A DNA stretch of 64,000 bases from Polaribacter sp. Q13 (GTDB taxonomy: Bacteria; Bacteroidota; Bacteroidia; Flavobacteriales; Flavobacteriaceae). This document shows, piece after piece, positions 54,503-62,820 of the stretch. The notes under the pieces are model-generated. The model did not search any database. It had not been told where the DNA came from and saw only the letters and a list, made by a program, of their open reading frames with translations. The position numbers and the translations under genes were made by a program. The DNA lies in assembly GCF_016858305.2 (NCBI RefSeq), contig NZ_CP074436.1:764001-828000 (forward strand), given 5' to 3'. The number at the start of each line of letters is the position of its first letter. Position 1 is the stretch's first letter.

Positions 54503-55156
54503 ATGAATTTAACTGAAATTTTAAACAACCGCTATTCCGTAAAAGAATTTGATGCTACTAAAAAGATCTCAGATGCAGATTTTAAACAAGTAAAAGATTT
54601 ATTACGTTTAAGTCCATCTAGTGTAAACTTACAACCTTGGCATTTTTTAATTGCAGATACTGCAGAAGGGAAAGCTCGTATTGCAAAAGGAACACAAGGA
54701 TTTTTTCATTTTAATACACCTAAGGTTTTAGATGCCTCTCACGTAATTGTTATTGCTGCTCGTACAAATGCAGATGATGTTTATATGACTAGCATTTTAG
54801 AGCAAGAAGATAAAGACGGTCGTTTTGCTGCACAAGAATTTAAAGACCAAATGCACGGTGGACGTATGTTGTTTGCAGATATTCATAAATACGACCTTAA
54901 AGATTTACCACATTGGATGGAAAAACAAGTCTATTTAAATATGGGGTCTCTTTTATTAGGAGTTGCTGCTTTAGGTATAGACGCTTGCCCAATGGAAGGT
55001 GTAGATGTTAAAGCTTTAGATGAAGAATTCGGCTTACGTGAAAAAGGATATACGGCTTTAGCAGTTGTATCTTTAGGTTATAGAAAAGACACCGATTTCA
55101 ATGCGAAGCTTCCAAAATCTAGATTTTCAGAAGAAACCATAATTACCAAATTATAA
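54503..55156 (+). CDS. NfsB-type NAD(P)H nitroreductase, copy B
   Basis: This 217-residue FMN nitroreductase has SPSSVNLQPWHF (35-46), CPMEGVDVKALDEEFGL (about 160-176, in full CPMEGVD and VKALDEEFGL) and the usual dimer helices. It probably reduces quinones and nitroaromatics by two electrons, the role of HxlR-controlled nitroreductases elsewhere. It differs from copy C (62136) by a single residue (V versus A in LLLGVAALG), and the first 290 bp of the coding region are identical. Leads operon B: tandem-ABM protein, MBL-fold protein, frameshifted quinone oxidoreductase. Confidence 0.94.
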   Translation: MNLTEILNNRYSVKEFDATKKISDADFKQVKDLLRLSPSSVNLQPWHFLIADTAEGKARIAKGTQGFFHFNTPKVLDASHVIVIAARTNADDVYMTSILEQEDKDGRFAAQEFKDQMHGGRMLFADIHKYDLKDLPHWMEKQVYLNMGSLLLGVAALGIDACPMEGVDVKALDEEFGLREKGYTALAVVSLGYRKDTDFNAKLPKSRFSEETIITKL

Positions 55157-55187
55157 AATAAACGAGAACACTATAAAAAAGCATATT

Positions 55188-55811
55188 ATGAAAAGCACCA
55201 TAGTAAAATTTACAGCAAAACCAGAACACGCAACTAGTTTTGCAGCAACCTTAAAAGAAGCACAAGCAGCAACGCAAAAAGAAGCTGGAAATAAAGAAAT
55301 TAAAGTATTTGTATCTAAATCAGATGCCAATGTATTTTTTGTTTACGAACGTTGGGTAGACAAAGCAGCAATAACATCTCACGATAACGAGCCGCACACA
55401 AAGAAGTTAATGAAAGCAGGGCAAACTGCATTAGCAGGTGCTCCAGATTTTTATTTATTAGGGGATACAAACCCGTTACCAGACCATTCTAAATCTGCAA
55501 ACGCAGAAGATGAAGTATTTATCATTTTCTTCATTTTTAAGTTGAAAACAGAATTTAGAGCACAACTTTTAAATCAGTTTGAAGATCACATTACACATAC
55601 CAGAAAAGAGGAAGAAGGAAACATTCTTTTTGACTTATATACAGTAGACGACCAAGAAGATACATTGGCTGTTTATGAGCATTGGAGAAAAGAATCTGAT
55701 GTTTGGGACATTCACTTTCACCAACCTTACGCAGAAAAAACAGGTAAATTAATGGAAGAAGCTGTTGTTGGAGATTTAAAACAGTATATGAATTTTGTAA
55801 CTGAAATTTAA
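55188..55811 (+). CDS. Tandem-domain ABM monooxygenase-like protein, copy B
   Basis: This 207-residue protein is two ABM (YgiN-like) domains in one chain, about 1-95 (MKSTIVKFTAKPEHATSFAA to GAPDFYLLG) and 105-205 (EDEVFIIFFIFKLKTEFRAQ to DLKQYMNFV). Each has the F-x-x-Y-E-x-W type strand (FFVYERW; LAVYEHW). One protein therefore equals the usual dimer. Likely a quinol or aromatic monooxygenase, cytoplasmic. Second gene of operon B (31 bp gap). Copy C at 62821 shares all of this with scattered substitutions, mostly around 75-120. Confidence 0.88.
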   Translation: MKSTIVKFTAKPEHATSFAATLKEAQAATQKEAGNKEIKVFVSKSDANVFFVYERWVDKAAITSHDNEPHTKKLMKAGQTALAGAPDFYLLGDTNPLPDHSKSANAEDEVFIIFFIFKLKTEFRAQLLNQFEDHITHTRKEEEGNILFDLYTVDDQEDTLAVYEHWRKESDVWDIHFHQPYAEKTGKLMEEAVVGDLKQYMNFVTEI

Positions 55812-55823
55812 AAATTTTTTAAA

Positions 55824-56726
55824 ATGAAAAATATAATTACAGCACTAGTTTACGGAATTATCGTTGCAGTTGGTATTCAGGAAATTTCTGCTCAAGAACC
55901 TAGTATGAGAACTTTTAATGAAAACACAAAAGCAGTACAATTAGATAAGGGTATGATGCAAATTTTTGATTACGGTCAAACTAAAGTTCACGTTTACGAA
56001 ACCAAAGGTTTTTTTAATACACACGCTTTTTTTATTGAAAAAAACGGAAAAGGAGTATTGATTGAAACACCACCAATGAAAGATAATTACAAGGAACTTG
56101 TAAATTATATTGTTGGTTTAGGTTACACAAATATTGATGTGATGGTTTCTTATCATTTAATAGGAAAGCACTTTTTTGATACGGATAAACTAAAATTTAA
56201 CCATATATATTCTAATCAAGAATCTTTAGATTATATGACGAATTCTGGTAATGAATCGCTCTCAAAATTAGCAGAAGTTTCAGGTGAAGACCTTGATGAA
56301 ACAACTATTGTACCAACTGATTTATTAAAGGCAGGAGCTCAAAATATTTCAGGAATTCCTTTTATTATTACACCTACTGGTTTTGGGTTTGATGTAGAAA
56401 TACCAGAAATAAAGGCAGTTCACTTACATATGGTTGGTCATGATAATCATACCATGATTTTCAATACTGAATTTATAGATACGGTAATTAACGAGCTTTC
56501 CGCTTTTCAAGAAAAAGGATATACCACCTATTTTTCTTCACACAGTGCACCTGAAACTTCTGGAGACGTAACGATTAAAATCAACTATCTTAAAGAAATG
56601 AAAATACTACTAGCTACATCTAAAAACAGCGAAGAATTCATTCAGAAAATGGATAAAGCCTATCCAAATTTTGGATGGAGAAATTACTTATTAGGAAGTG
56701 CGAAAATGTTATTTCCAAATAAATAA
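55824..56726 (+). CDS. Exported metallo-beta-lactamase-fold-like protein
   Basis: This 300-residue protein has a signal peptide (hydrophobic 5-20, cleavage near ISAQE). The body resembles an MBL-fold hydrolase (FFNTHAFFIEKNGKGVLIETPP, written as FFNTHAFFIE and KGVLIETPP; MVGHDNHTMIF; YFSSHSAP), but the canonical HxHxDH reads SYHLIGKHFFDT. At most a partial zinc site is possible, so it may be non-catalytic or use a different metal geometry. Third gene of operon B (12 bp gap). No counterpart exists in operon C. Confidence 0.7.
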   Translation: MKNIITALVYGIIVAVGIQEISAQEPSMRTFNENTKAVQLDKGMMQIFDYGQTKVHVYETKGFFNTHAFFIEKNGKGVLIETPPMKDNYKELVNYIVGLGYTNIDVMVSYHLIGKHFFDTDKLKFNHIYSNQESLDYMTNSGNESLSKLAEVSGEDLDETTIVPTDLLKAGAQNISGIPFIITPTGFGFDVEIPEIKAVHLHMVGHDNHTMIFNTEFIDTVINELSAFQEKGYTTYFSSHSAPETSGDVTIKINYLKEMKILLATSKNSEEFIQKMDKAYPNFGWRNYLLGSAKMLFPNK

Positions 56727-56746
56727 TCAATAAAAAACATACCAAA

Positions 56747-57689
56747 ATGAAAGCAATATTATTAGAAAAAGCAGGAGGACCAGAAAACCTTCATTTAGCA
56801 GAAGTTAAAAAACCGAGTATAAAAGAGAACGAAGTATTAGTTGCTGTTAAAGCAATTTCGTTAAACCCAGCAGACGTAAAACCAAAGTACGCAGACGAGA
56901 TGTTGAGTATGATGTACGGTAAAGAACGACCAATAATTTTAGGTTGGGATTTGGCAGGTACCGTTACGGAAATAGGATCAGAAGTTACTAATCTAAAAAT
57001 AGGAGACAAAGTATTTGGGATGGTAAATTTTCCCGGTGTTGGTAATACGTATGCTGAGTTTGTTGCTGCGCCAGAAGCACATTTAGCTATCATGGCCTAA
57101 TACTATTTCTTTTGTAGATGCTGCAGCAACTACGTTAGCGGCATTAACTGCCCTACAAATTTTATCAGGAAAAATTAATAAAGGTGATAAGGTTTTAATT
57201 CAAGCTGGTTCTGGTGGTGTTGGTCATTTTGCTATTCAAATTGCTAAAAGCTTCGGAGCGTATGTAATTACTACTGCTTCCGCAAAAAACAAAGATTTTG
57301 TATTGTCTATTGGTGCAGATGAAGCTATTGATTATCACTCACAAAAATTTGAAGAAGTTTTATCAGATATCGACTTTGTTTTAGACACACAAGGAGGTAA
57401 AGTTTTAGAAAATTCAGTAAAGGTTCTAAAAAATGGAGGAACCGTAATTACAACTGTTGCACCAGATGTATCTGAAGAAGTGAAAGCTTTAGCTGAAAAG
57501 GAAAACAAAACAATTGCTAACATTTTAGTGCATTCTAGTGCCGAAGATATGTACACCTTAAAAGGGATGTTAGAAAGCGGAGCTATTAAACCAAATATCT
57601 ATAAAACTTTTGCATTTGAGGCTATGGCAGACGCACACAGAGAAGTTGAAAAAGGAAGAACAGTAGGTAAAGTGATTGTTACTTTATAA
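56747..57689 (+). pseudogene. Quinone oxidoreductase-like (MDR family), frameshifted
   Basis: An NADP-dependent quinone-oxidoreductase-type enzyme is encoded in two frames. The first (56747-57100) gives the GroES-like domain to HLAIMA and stops. The expected continuation (PNTISFVDAAATTLAALTA) is in the frame starting at 57096 and runs to 57689 with the NADPH loop AGSGGVGHFAIQIA and the end EKGRTVGKVIVTL. One extra G in ATGGCC (57093-57095) explains the shift; without it the protein would be about 314 residues. It is either a real mutation or a sequencing error. Last gene of operon B; an intact relative is at 46671. Confidence 0.85.
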
Positions 57690-57750
57690 AATTAATATTA
57701 TAAAAAATATTAAAGCTGTTTGTGAATATTACGAGTAATTTTTTTTAATT

Positions 57751-57794
57751 ATACCAAATGAATTTAATCAATCATTTTGATGTTTATTTGTTAT
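57751..57794. repeat. Short relative of the MITE-like palindrome
   Basis: Begins ATACCAAAT and ends ATTTGTTAT; bases 57758-57790 match 955-988 of the long element with a few changes, joined directly to the left terminal sequence. It looks like an internally deleted copy of the 830-991 element. It sits in the 336-bp gap after operon B. Confidence 0.6.
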
Positions 57795-57815
57795 TATCAT
57801 TCCAAAATTAATAAA

Positions 57816-57857
57816 CGAAACCATTATCGCTAACCTTTTAGCTATAATGGTTTTTTT
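57816..57857 (+). terminator. Terminator of operon B
   Basis: AAACCATTAT (57818-57827) pairs with ATAATGGTTT (57844-57853), followed by T's, 127 bp after the last reading frame of operon B. The rest of this gap (57858-58025) shows nothing clear. Confidence 0.7.
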
Positions 57858-58025
57858 GAAAATACGCCCCGTGTAGATATGGACAGATCCTGCAGAACGC
57901 GTAACTAAAAAAACCAAACAATTAAATATACCTTTAATCATACTAAAAATTGGTTAAACTTTTTTATTGAATGATCAAATTATAGAAAATCAAGATTGGT
58001 GAAATAAAATGTTTTTTATTGACTA

Positions 58026-58751
58026 TTACCAAGCTTCTACAACTAAAGCAGGACTCTCAACGGAATGTGGATCTTTATTAAAATTACCATAGAAATTAGA
58101 ATGTTTAAAACCAGCCTTCTCTAATAAAAGAGCCATGTCTTTTTTTAATAATGGTAATAATTCAATACTATTTTCTATTATTTGTTGGGTAGTTTTTACT
58201 GTCAATCGTGTATTAAAATCAATTTTATTTTGAGGTTTTCGATACCTATAAGAACGTTCAAAAATGATTTCATCATTTTCTATTCGTGGTAATTCCTTAA
58301 TATTTTTGGCAATAATTCTATCATAATTCACTATTTGTAGTAATAATTTTCCGTCAAAAGTGAGTGCTGTTTTTGCTTGTTCCAAAAAATCATTTATTTC
58401 AATTATTGAATTCAAATGAACTAAGGTATTTCCAAAGCAAATAATACCATTGATAGAATTTTTATCAATTGAAGTATCTAATTCAAGCATACTTAGTTGC
58501 TCAAATTGAATTGTATCAGAATTACTTTTCTTATTCTTAAGCGCTGTTTGTATCATTTCTGCATCCATATCAACACCAAGTACACTTTTATAGTATTTTA
58601 TCAACTCAAAAGAAAGCGTTCCAATACCACAACCAACATCTAGTATTTTAGCATTATTTTCAGGTATTTTAGAGGTGATAAAATTAATTTGTGCTTCATT
58701 AATTTTAAAAATATGATGATAATACGGTGCTATTTGCTGATAAAAACTCAT
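58026..58751 (-). CDS. Class I SAM-dependent methyltransferase
   Basis: This 241-residue protein has a Rossmann-type methyltransferase core: ILDVGCGIGTLSFEL (motif I, about 39-53), GVDMDAEMI (motif II) and IICFGNTLVHLNS (post-motif). The reading frame extends further upstream to 58892, but MSFYQQIAPYYHHIF at 58751 is the natural methyltransferase start and the longer N-terminus is not protein-like. Substrate unknown; the short C-terminus ending SPALVVEAW is common in the family. It is convergent with operon B and divergent from the second BCCT copy. Confidence 0.85.
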   Translation of the reverse strand: MSFYQQIAPYYHHIFKINEAQINFITSKIPENNAKILDVGCGIGTLSFELIKYYKSVLGVDMDAEMIQTALKNKKSNSDTIQFEQLSMLELDTSIDKNSINGIICFGNTLVHLNSIIEINDFLEQAKTALTFDGKLLLQIVNYDRIIAKNIKELPRIENDEIIFERSYRYRKPQNKIDFNTRLTVKTTQQIIENSIELLPLLKKDMALLLEKAGFKHSNFYGNFNKDPHSVESPALVVEAW

Positions 58752-58916
58752 GATACTTATTTTGTAACCAAATATAGTTGTTCTAAAGTATTCAAAGTGC
58801 TTAATCTGTGAAGAATAAAAGCATCTTAATAACAGGAACAAATGAAGTCTCGGGCTTGAAACATTAAAGATTCTGGCTAAACAGAACAACACTTAAACAG
58901 TAATTGCATTTTTTAA

Positions 58917-58953
58917 GTAAGGATTCGTATTTAAAAACGAATCCTTATTTTTG
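58917..58953 (+). promoter_or_regulatory. Hairpin and -7 box before the second BCCT copy
   Basis: AAGGATTCGT pairs with ACGAATCCTT, then TATTTTTG (58946-58953), 17 bp before the ATG. It is the duplicated counterpart of 43524-43560, with the arms changed in a compensating way so that the stem is preserved. Confidence 0.55.
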
Positions 58954-58970
58954 CTTAAAATCAAGATTTA

Positions 58971-60482
58971 ATGCTAAAATACATTCAAAAACACGTTATT
59001 TTATCTATTTCGGTAGGTATCATTTTTTTATGCACTTTAGTCGTATTTTTTGCCACCGAAGAAAGTTATAACGTAATTGAAAATACTTCTTTATGGGTTC
59101 GGAATTATTTTGGATACTTTTATTTATATCTAGGTTTTGGCTGTGTTGTGGCGCTTTTATTGATTTCATTTTCTAAATATGGAAGGATAAAATTGGGCAA
59201 ACCAAACGCAGAGCCAGAATACTCACTTTGGTCTTGGATTGCCATGTTGTATAGTGCCGGAATGGGATCTGGAATTTTATTAAGAGCAGTACAAGAGCCT
59301 GTTTTTATGCAACAAAATCCGCCTTTTACTTCTAGTTTGCCCAATGAAATTGTTGCATTAGAATTTACATTTTATCAATGGGGAATTACCGCTTGGGCAT
59401 TTTACGGATTATTTGCTGTTATTGTTGGGTATGCGCTTCATGTAAATAAAAAGAAAGTAAGAATTAGTGCTACCATAGAAGATCGAATTAAAAGTAAACC
59501 AATAAAAGGTGGCGTAGATATCATTACCATTATCACCACTATTTTTGGTTTAATTGCCGCTATTGGTTTAGGAACAACGCAGATTAACGGTGGGCTAAGT
59601 CATGTTTTTGATGCTGATTTCGGTATTACATCAACCATTCTATTATGCGTATTTATCTCAACAATTGCGTGTTATTCTGCTTGGAAAGGTGTGAATAAAG
59701 GAATCAAAATATTCTCGAATTTAAACATTATTGTCACTTTAATCATTTTGTTATTTGTCTTTTTTACGAGTGATGTAAAACGTATATTAAGTTCTTTTTT
59801 TACTGCTTTGTATCAATATATCATCGATTTTATACCGATGAGTTTGGCCATTGGTAATTACAATCCTGGTTTAGATTTTTTAACAGATTGGACTTTCTAT
59901 TATTGGGCATTTTGGTTGGCTTGGGCACCTTTTACCGGTATTTTTATAGCACGTATTTCTAAAGGTAGAACCATAAGGCAACTACTTTTGGGTGTTTTAA
60001 TTATTCCGAGTTTAGGAACCTTCTTTTGGTTTGCTTTTTTTGGATCTTCTGCATTTCATTTCATAGAAACTTGAGGAGTGTACAACAACCAATTTGGAAA
60101 TGTATTTTCATCCATTTTTGTATTTTTTGAGCAGTATCCATTCGCTACATTTTTAAATATTACTTCTATTTTTCTATTAATCAGTTTTCTAATTACATCT
60201 GTAGATTCAGCCGTTTTTGTATTAAGTATGTTTACAGATAATGGCTCTAAAAACCCAAGTAAAACCCATCGTGTAATCTGGTCTGTTTTTATTTTACTGG
60301 CAACCATTGCTTTAATTCTTTTAGGTAATATTAAAGCCAGTGTAAATGTTTTAGAAGCGGTGCAACGTTTGTTAATTATTACTTCGTTACCGTTTTCGTT
60401 TTTCATAATCATAATGTTTGGCTTTTTTGTAAAAGTCCTTAGAAACAACCGATTAAAAACAAAAAAAATAGAGGAAGACTAA
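58971..60482 (+). pseudogene. Second BCCT transporter copy, interrupted by one stop codon
   Basis: Homologous throughout to 43581-45086 (same length class, 503 codons). The frame is broken only at 60072-60074, where TGA replaces the TGG (Trp) of the first copy (IEAWGTYDN there, IET-stop-GVYNN here). The same frame continues intact to 60482. The truncated 367-residue product would lack the last membrane helices and the substrate-binding end. Either a recent nonsense mutation or a sequencing error. It is followed by a remnant of alkB. Confidence 0.88.
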
Positions 60483-60483
60483 A

Positions 60484-60516
60484 ACGGAAGCCTTCAATAA
60501 AACAGATTTTTTTTCA
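60484..60516 (+). pseudogene. alkB: alkB start remnant
   Basis: Just after the second BCCT copy, ACG-GAA-GCC-TTC-AAT reads T-E-A-F-N-K-T-D-F-F-S, aligned with M-E-S-F-N-Q-I-D-L-F-S of AlkB at 45094, which has the same position after the first BCCT gene. The start ATG has become ACG and nothing recognisable follows. Confidence 0.6.
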
Positions 60517-60900
60517 AAATTTTAAATTAAGCTATTATATCATTAAAACTTACAAGTGGTTTTAAATTCTTTAGAATAAGAAGAGAAAGCACACGAGAGC
60601 CTACTTTATAGATTCCTTTCTTTTAGTAGCTGTAATTTATATTCTCTTAATGTGGAAAAGTATCTTTAAATAAAAAGTCGATTTTACAATTGCAGCCACA
60701 TATTACAAACTAAAAGATTGGTTCAAACCACAAAATAACGAGAGAAAAACACGTATTACACTGATTAACAATCTCGTAATTTCACATAATTAGCAGCGCA
60801 CAATAGCCGGAAAGCACTATAGACAAAGGCCTTTATATCTAAACTCTATGACGACTTAATATACTATTGAAAAATATAATTGAAAAAAAATAAAATATTT

Positions 60901-60931
60901 TTAGGACATTTATTAAAACTTTGTATATTCG
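60901..60931 (+). promoter_or_regulatory. Predicted promoter of the tRNA region
   Basis: TTA at 60901, 20-bp spacer, TATATTCG at 60924-60931, one base off TAnnTTTG, upstream of both the tRNA-Thr relic and tRNA-Tyr. The rest of the 606-bp gap before the tRNAs (60517-60900) shows no gene. Confidence 0.4.
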
Positions 60932-60969
60932 CAGACCTTTAGAAAAATAAGTGGTTTTTTATCACTAAA

Positions 60970-61031
60970 GCTGATGTATAGTAGCTAATTTATAATCAGT
61001 AAGTTGGAGATTTCGAGTCCTTTTTTAGACT
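60970..61031 (+). pseudogene. tRNA-Thr relic lacking its D-arm
   Basis: GCTGATGTA (acceptor), then an anticodon-arm stretch CTAATTTATAATCAG (cf. CTGATTTGTAATCAG of tRNA-Thr-TGT), then a variable loop and TTCGAGTCC T-loop ending in an AGACTC acceptor. About 16-18 bases that should form the D-arm are missing, and most other differences are G-to-A or C-to-T. It lies 57 bp before tRNA-Tyr, in the Thr-Tyr order of the common bacterial tRNA cluster. Alignment is from memory of flavobacterial tRNA-Thr. Confidence 0.65.
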
Positions 61032-61088
61032 CAATAGAACAACATATTATTAGAGGTATTTAGCTTATTCATTGAAATAATAAATAAA

Positions 61089-61170
61089 GGGGAGATACTC
61101 AAGCGGCCAACGAGGACGGACTGTAACTCCGTTGACTACGTCTTCGCAGGTTCGAATCCTGCTCTCCCCA
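61089..61170 (+). tRNA. tRNA-Tyr(GTA)
   Basis: The 82-base class II tRNA folds completely: acceptor GGGGAGA/TCTCCCC, D stem CTC/GAG, anticodon stem ACGGA/TCCGT with loop CTGTAAC (anticodon GTA), variable arm GAC-TAC-GTC, T arm GCAGG-TTCGAAT-CCTGC, discriminator A. CCA is not encoded. All pairs are intact, so it should be functional, unlike the tRNA-Thr relic upstream. Confidence 0.95.
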
Positions 61171-61423
61171 CAATTTATTTTTTTCAACGCTAAAATGAAT
61201 TAAACTGCTTCTTAATTCAGATTCCATAAACTTAAACTCTTTTTCACCAATTCTAGGTTATAATTTTAAAAGTATTCAATTTATAAAACTATTCATTTTT
61301 GTTTTTAAAACCTTTGTGATATATACAAGTTCATGGTAAACTTAACAATACAAAATTATAAATAGTTATTTTGTACATATTAAAAGCTGGCAAGTGCAAA
61401 AGCTTACGAGGTTATATAGTTTA

Positions 61424-61475
61424 TCATTCCGAAATGAGCCTTTTTAGCCGAATGAGGAATCTCATTTTAACTTCA
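61424..61475. repeat. REP-like palindrome
   Basis: TCATTCCGAAATGAGCC ... GGCTCATT-like AGCCGAATGAGGAATCTCATT resembles the common flavobacterial 'CATTCCGA ... GAGGAATCTCATT' intergenic repeat. It lies in the 324-bp gap between tRNA-Tyr and the hxlR relic; nothing else is visible there. Confidence 0.45.
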
Positions 61476-61494
61476 AAATTGTTATAAACACATG

Positions 61495-61874
61495 CTATGA
61501 TTCAATAAATTCTCCCTTCTCTTGAGCAACAGTAATTCCCCAATCAGTAATCATTTTAAGAATAGGTATTAAACCTTTTCCAAATTTTGTAAGCGCATAT
61601 TCTACTTTTAAAGGAGGTTTTGTATAAAACGCCTTTCTAGAAATTATACCATCTGCTTCTAATTGCTTTAGTTGCAAACTTAATGTGCGCTCTGTAATAC
61701 CAGGTATTTCTTTTCGTAATTAGTTATACCGTTTTTTGACACCTATTAAATGGGTAAGTATCACATTTTTCCATTTTCCGCCAATCAATTCCATAGCGGC
61801 ACTTGTTGGACAAAAGGATATTTTATCGTTAACCTTAATTTTTGTTTTTTTTCAAACAGTTATTTTTTGTCCAT
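61495..61874 (-). pseudogene. HxlR-family regulator, disrupted second copy
   Basis: Homologous to the 53856-54239 repressor over its full length but with three lesions. Codon 5 is TAA (GAA in the intact copy). One base is lost around codons 8-10. Codon 61-62 is TAA in RYN-stop-LRKE where the intact copy has RYNELRKE. Only a 60-codon C-terminal fragment (from 61677) remains open. It is divergent from nitroreductase copy C, the same arrangement as in copy B. Confidence 0.88.
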
Positions 61875-62055
61875 TTCTATATAAATTTATAAAGTAACAT
61901 ACAAATACGTTATTCTTTTGTTGCTTACATAGAGTGCAATCTAATTAGCTTTAATTTAGTATGCAACTATATTTTTTATAGTTATTTTTTTATTTTTAAA
62001 AAACTTTAAATCAGTTAGTTAATAATTTATTTCATACTATACTTTACGACCGTTA

Positions 62056-62105
62056 TTGCACAATACTTACACTATATATACCTTTGTCACTATAAAAATG
62101 ATAGT
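62056..62105 (+). promoter_or_regulatory. Nitroreductase promoter and overlapping operator, copy C
   Basis: TTG (62056-62058), 20-bp spacer, TACCTTTG (62079-62086), then ACTAT (62089-62093) - AAAAATG - ATAGT (62101-62105). TACTAT half-site at 62035-62040. The operator is preserved although the adjacent hxlR is dead. Confidence 0.78.
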
Positions 62106-62135
62106 ATAACGAATCAACATATAAATATAACAAAA

Positions 62136-62789
62136 ATGAATTTAACTGAAATTTTAAACAACCGCTATTCCGTAAAAGAATTTGATGCTACTAAAAAGAT
62201 CTCAGATGCAGATTTTAAACAAGTAAAAGATTTATTACGTTTAAGTCCATCTAGTGTAAACTTACAACCTTGGCATTTTTTAATTGCAGATACTGCAGAA
62301 GGGAAAGCTCGTATTGCAAAAGGAACACAAGGATTTTTTCATTTTAATACACCTAAGGTTTTAGATGCCTCTCACGTAATTGTTATTGCTGCTCGTACAA
62401 ATGCAGATGATGTTTATATGACTAGTATTTTAGAGCAAGAAGATAAAGATGGTCGTTTTGCTGCACAAGAATTTAAAGACCAAATGCACGGTGGACGTAT
62501 GTTGTTTGCAGATATTCATAAATACGACCTTAAAGATTTACCACATTGGATGGAAAAACAAGTCTACTTAAATATGGGGTCTCTTTTATTAGGTGCTGCA
62601 GCTTTAGGCATAGACGCTTGCCCAATGGAAGGTGTAGATGTAAAAGCTTTAGATGAAGAATTCGGCTTACGCGAAAAAGGATATACGGCTTTAGCAGTTG
62701 TGTCTTTAGGTTATAGAAAAGACACCGATTTCAATGCTAAACTTCCAAAATCTAGATTTTCAGAAGAAACCATAATTACCAAATTATAA
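62136..62789 (+). CDS. NfsB-type NAD(P)H nitroreductase, copy C
   Basis: This 217-residue FMN nitroreductase differs from copy B (54503) by one residue. SPSSVNLQPWHF and the C-terminal VKALDEEFGLREKG are intact. Identity with copy B is perfect from the promoter to the middle of the gene, then silent changes appear, so two copies were homogenised recently. Leads operon C: tandem-ABM protein and acetolactate decarboxylase. Confidence 0.94.
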   Translation: MNLTEILNNRYSVKEFDATKKISDADFKQVKDLLRLSPSSVNLQPWHFLIADTAEGKARIAKGTQGFFHFNTPKVLDASHVIVIAARTNADDVYMTSILEQEDKDGRFAAQEFKDQMHGGRMLFADIHKYDLKDLPHWMEKQVYLNMGSLLLGAAALGIDACPMEGVDVKALDEEFGLREKGYTALAVVSLGYRKDTDFNAKLPKSRFSEETIITKL

Positions 62790-62820
62790 AATAAACGAGA
62801 ACACTATAAAAAATCATATT

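Noticed and set aside
57880..57954. Possible gene fragment reading WTDPAERVTKK ... LIILKIG after operon B
   Set aside because: The frame has a stop immediately upstream and I recognise no family; too short to support.
58752..58892. 47-residue N-terminal extension of the methyltransferase
   Set aside because: The residues have no domain character and MSFYQQIAPYY is the normal start of this family.
61089..61170. tRNA-Tyr as the attachment site of an integrated element
   Set aside because: No integrase gene and no direct repeat of the tRNA 3' end are visible in the window.
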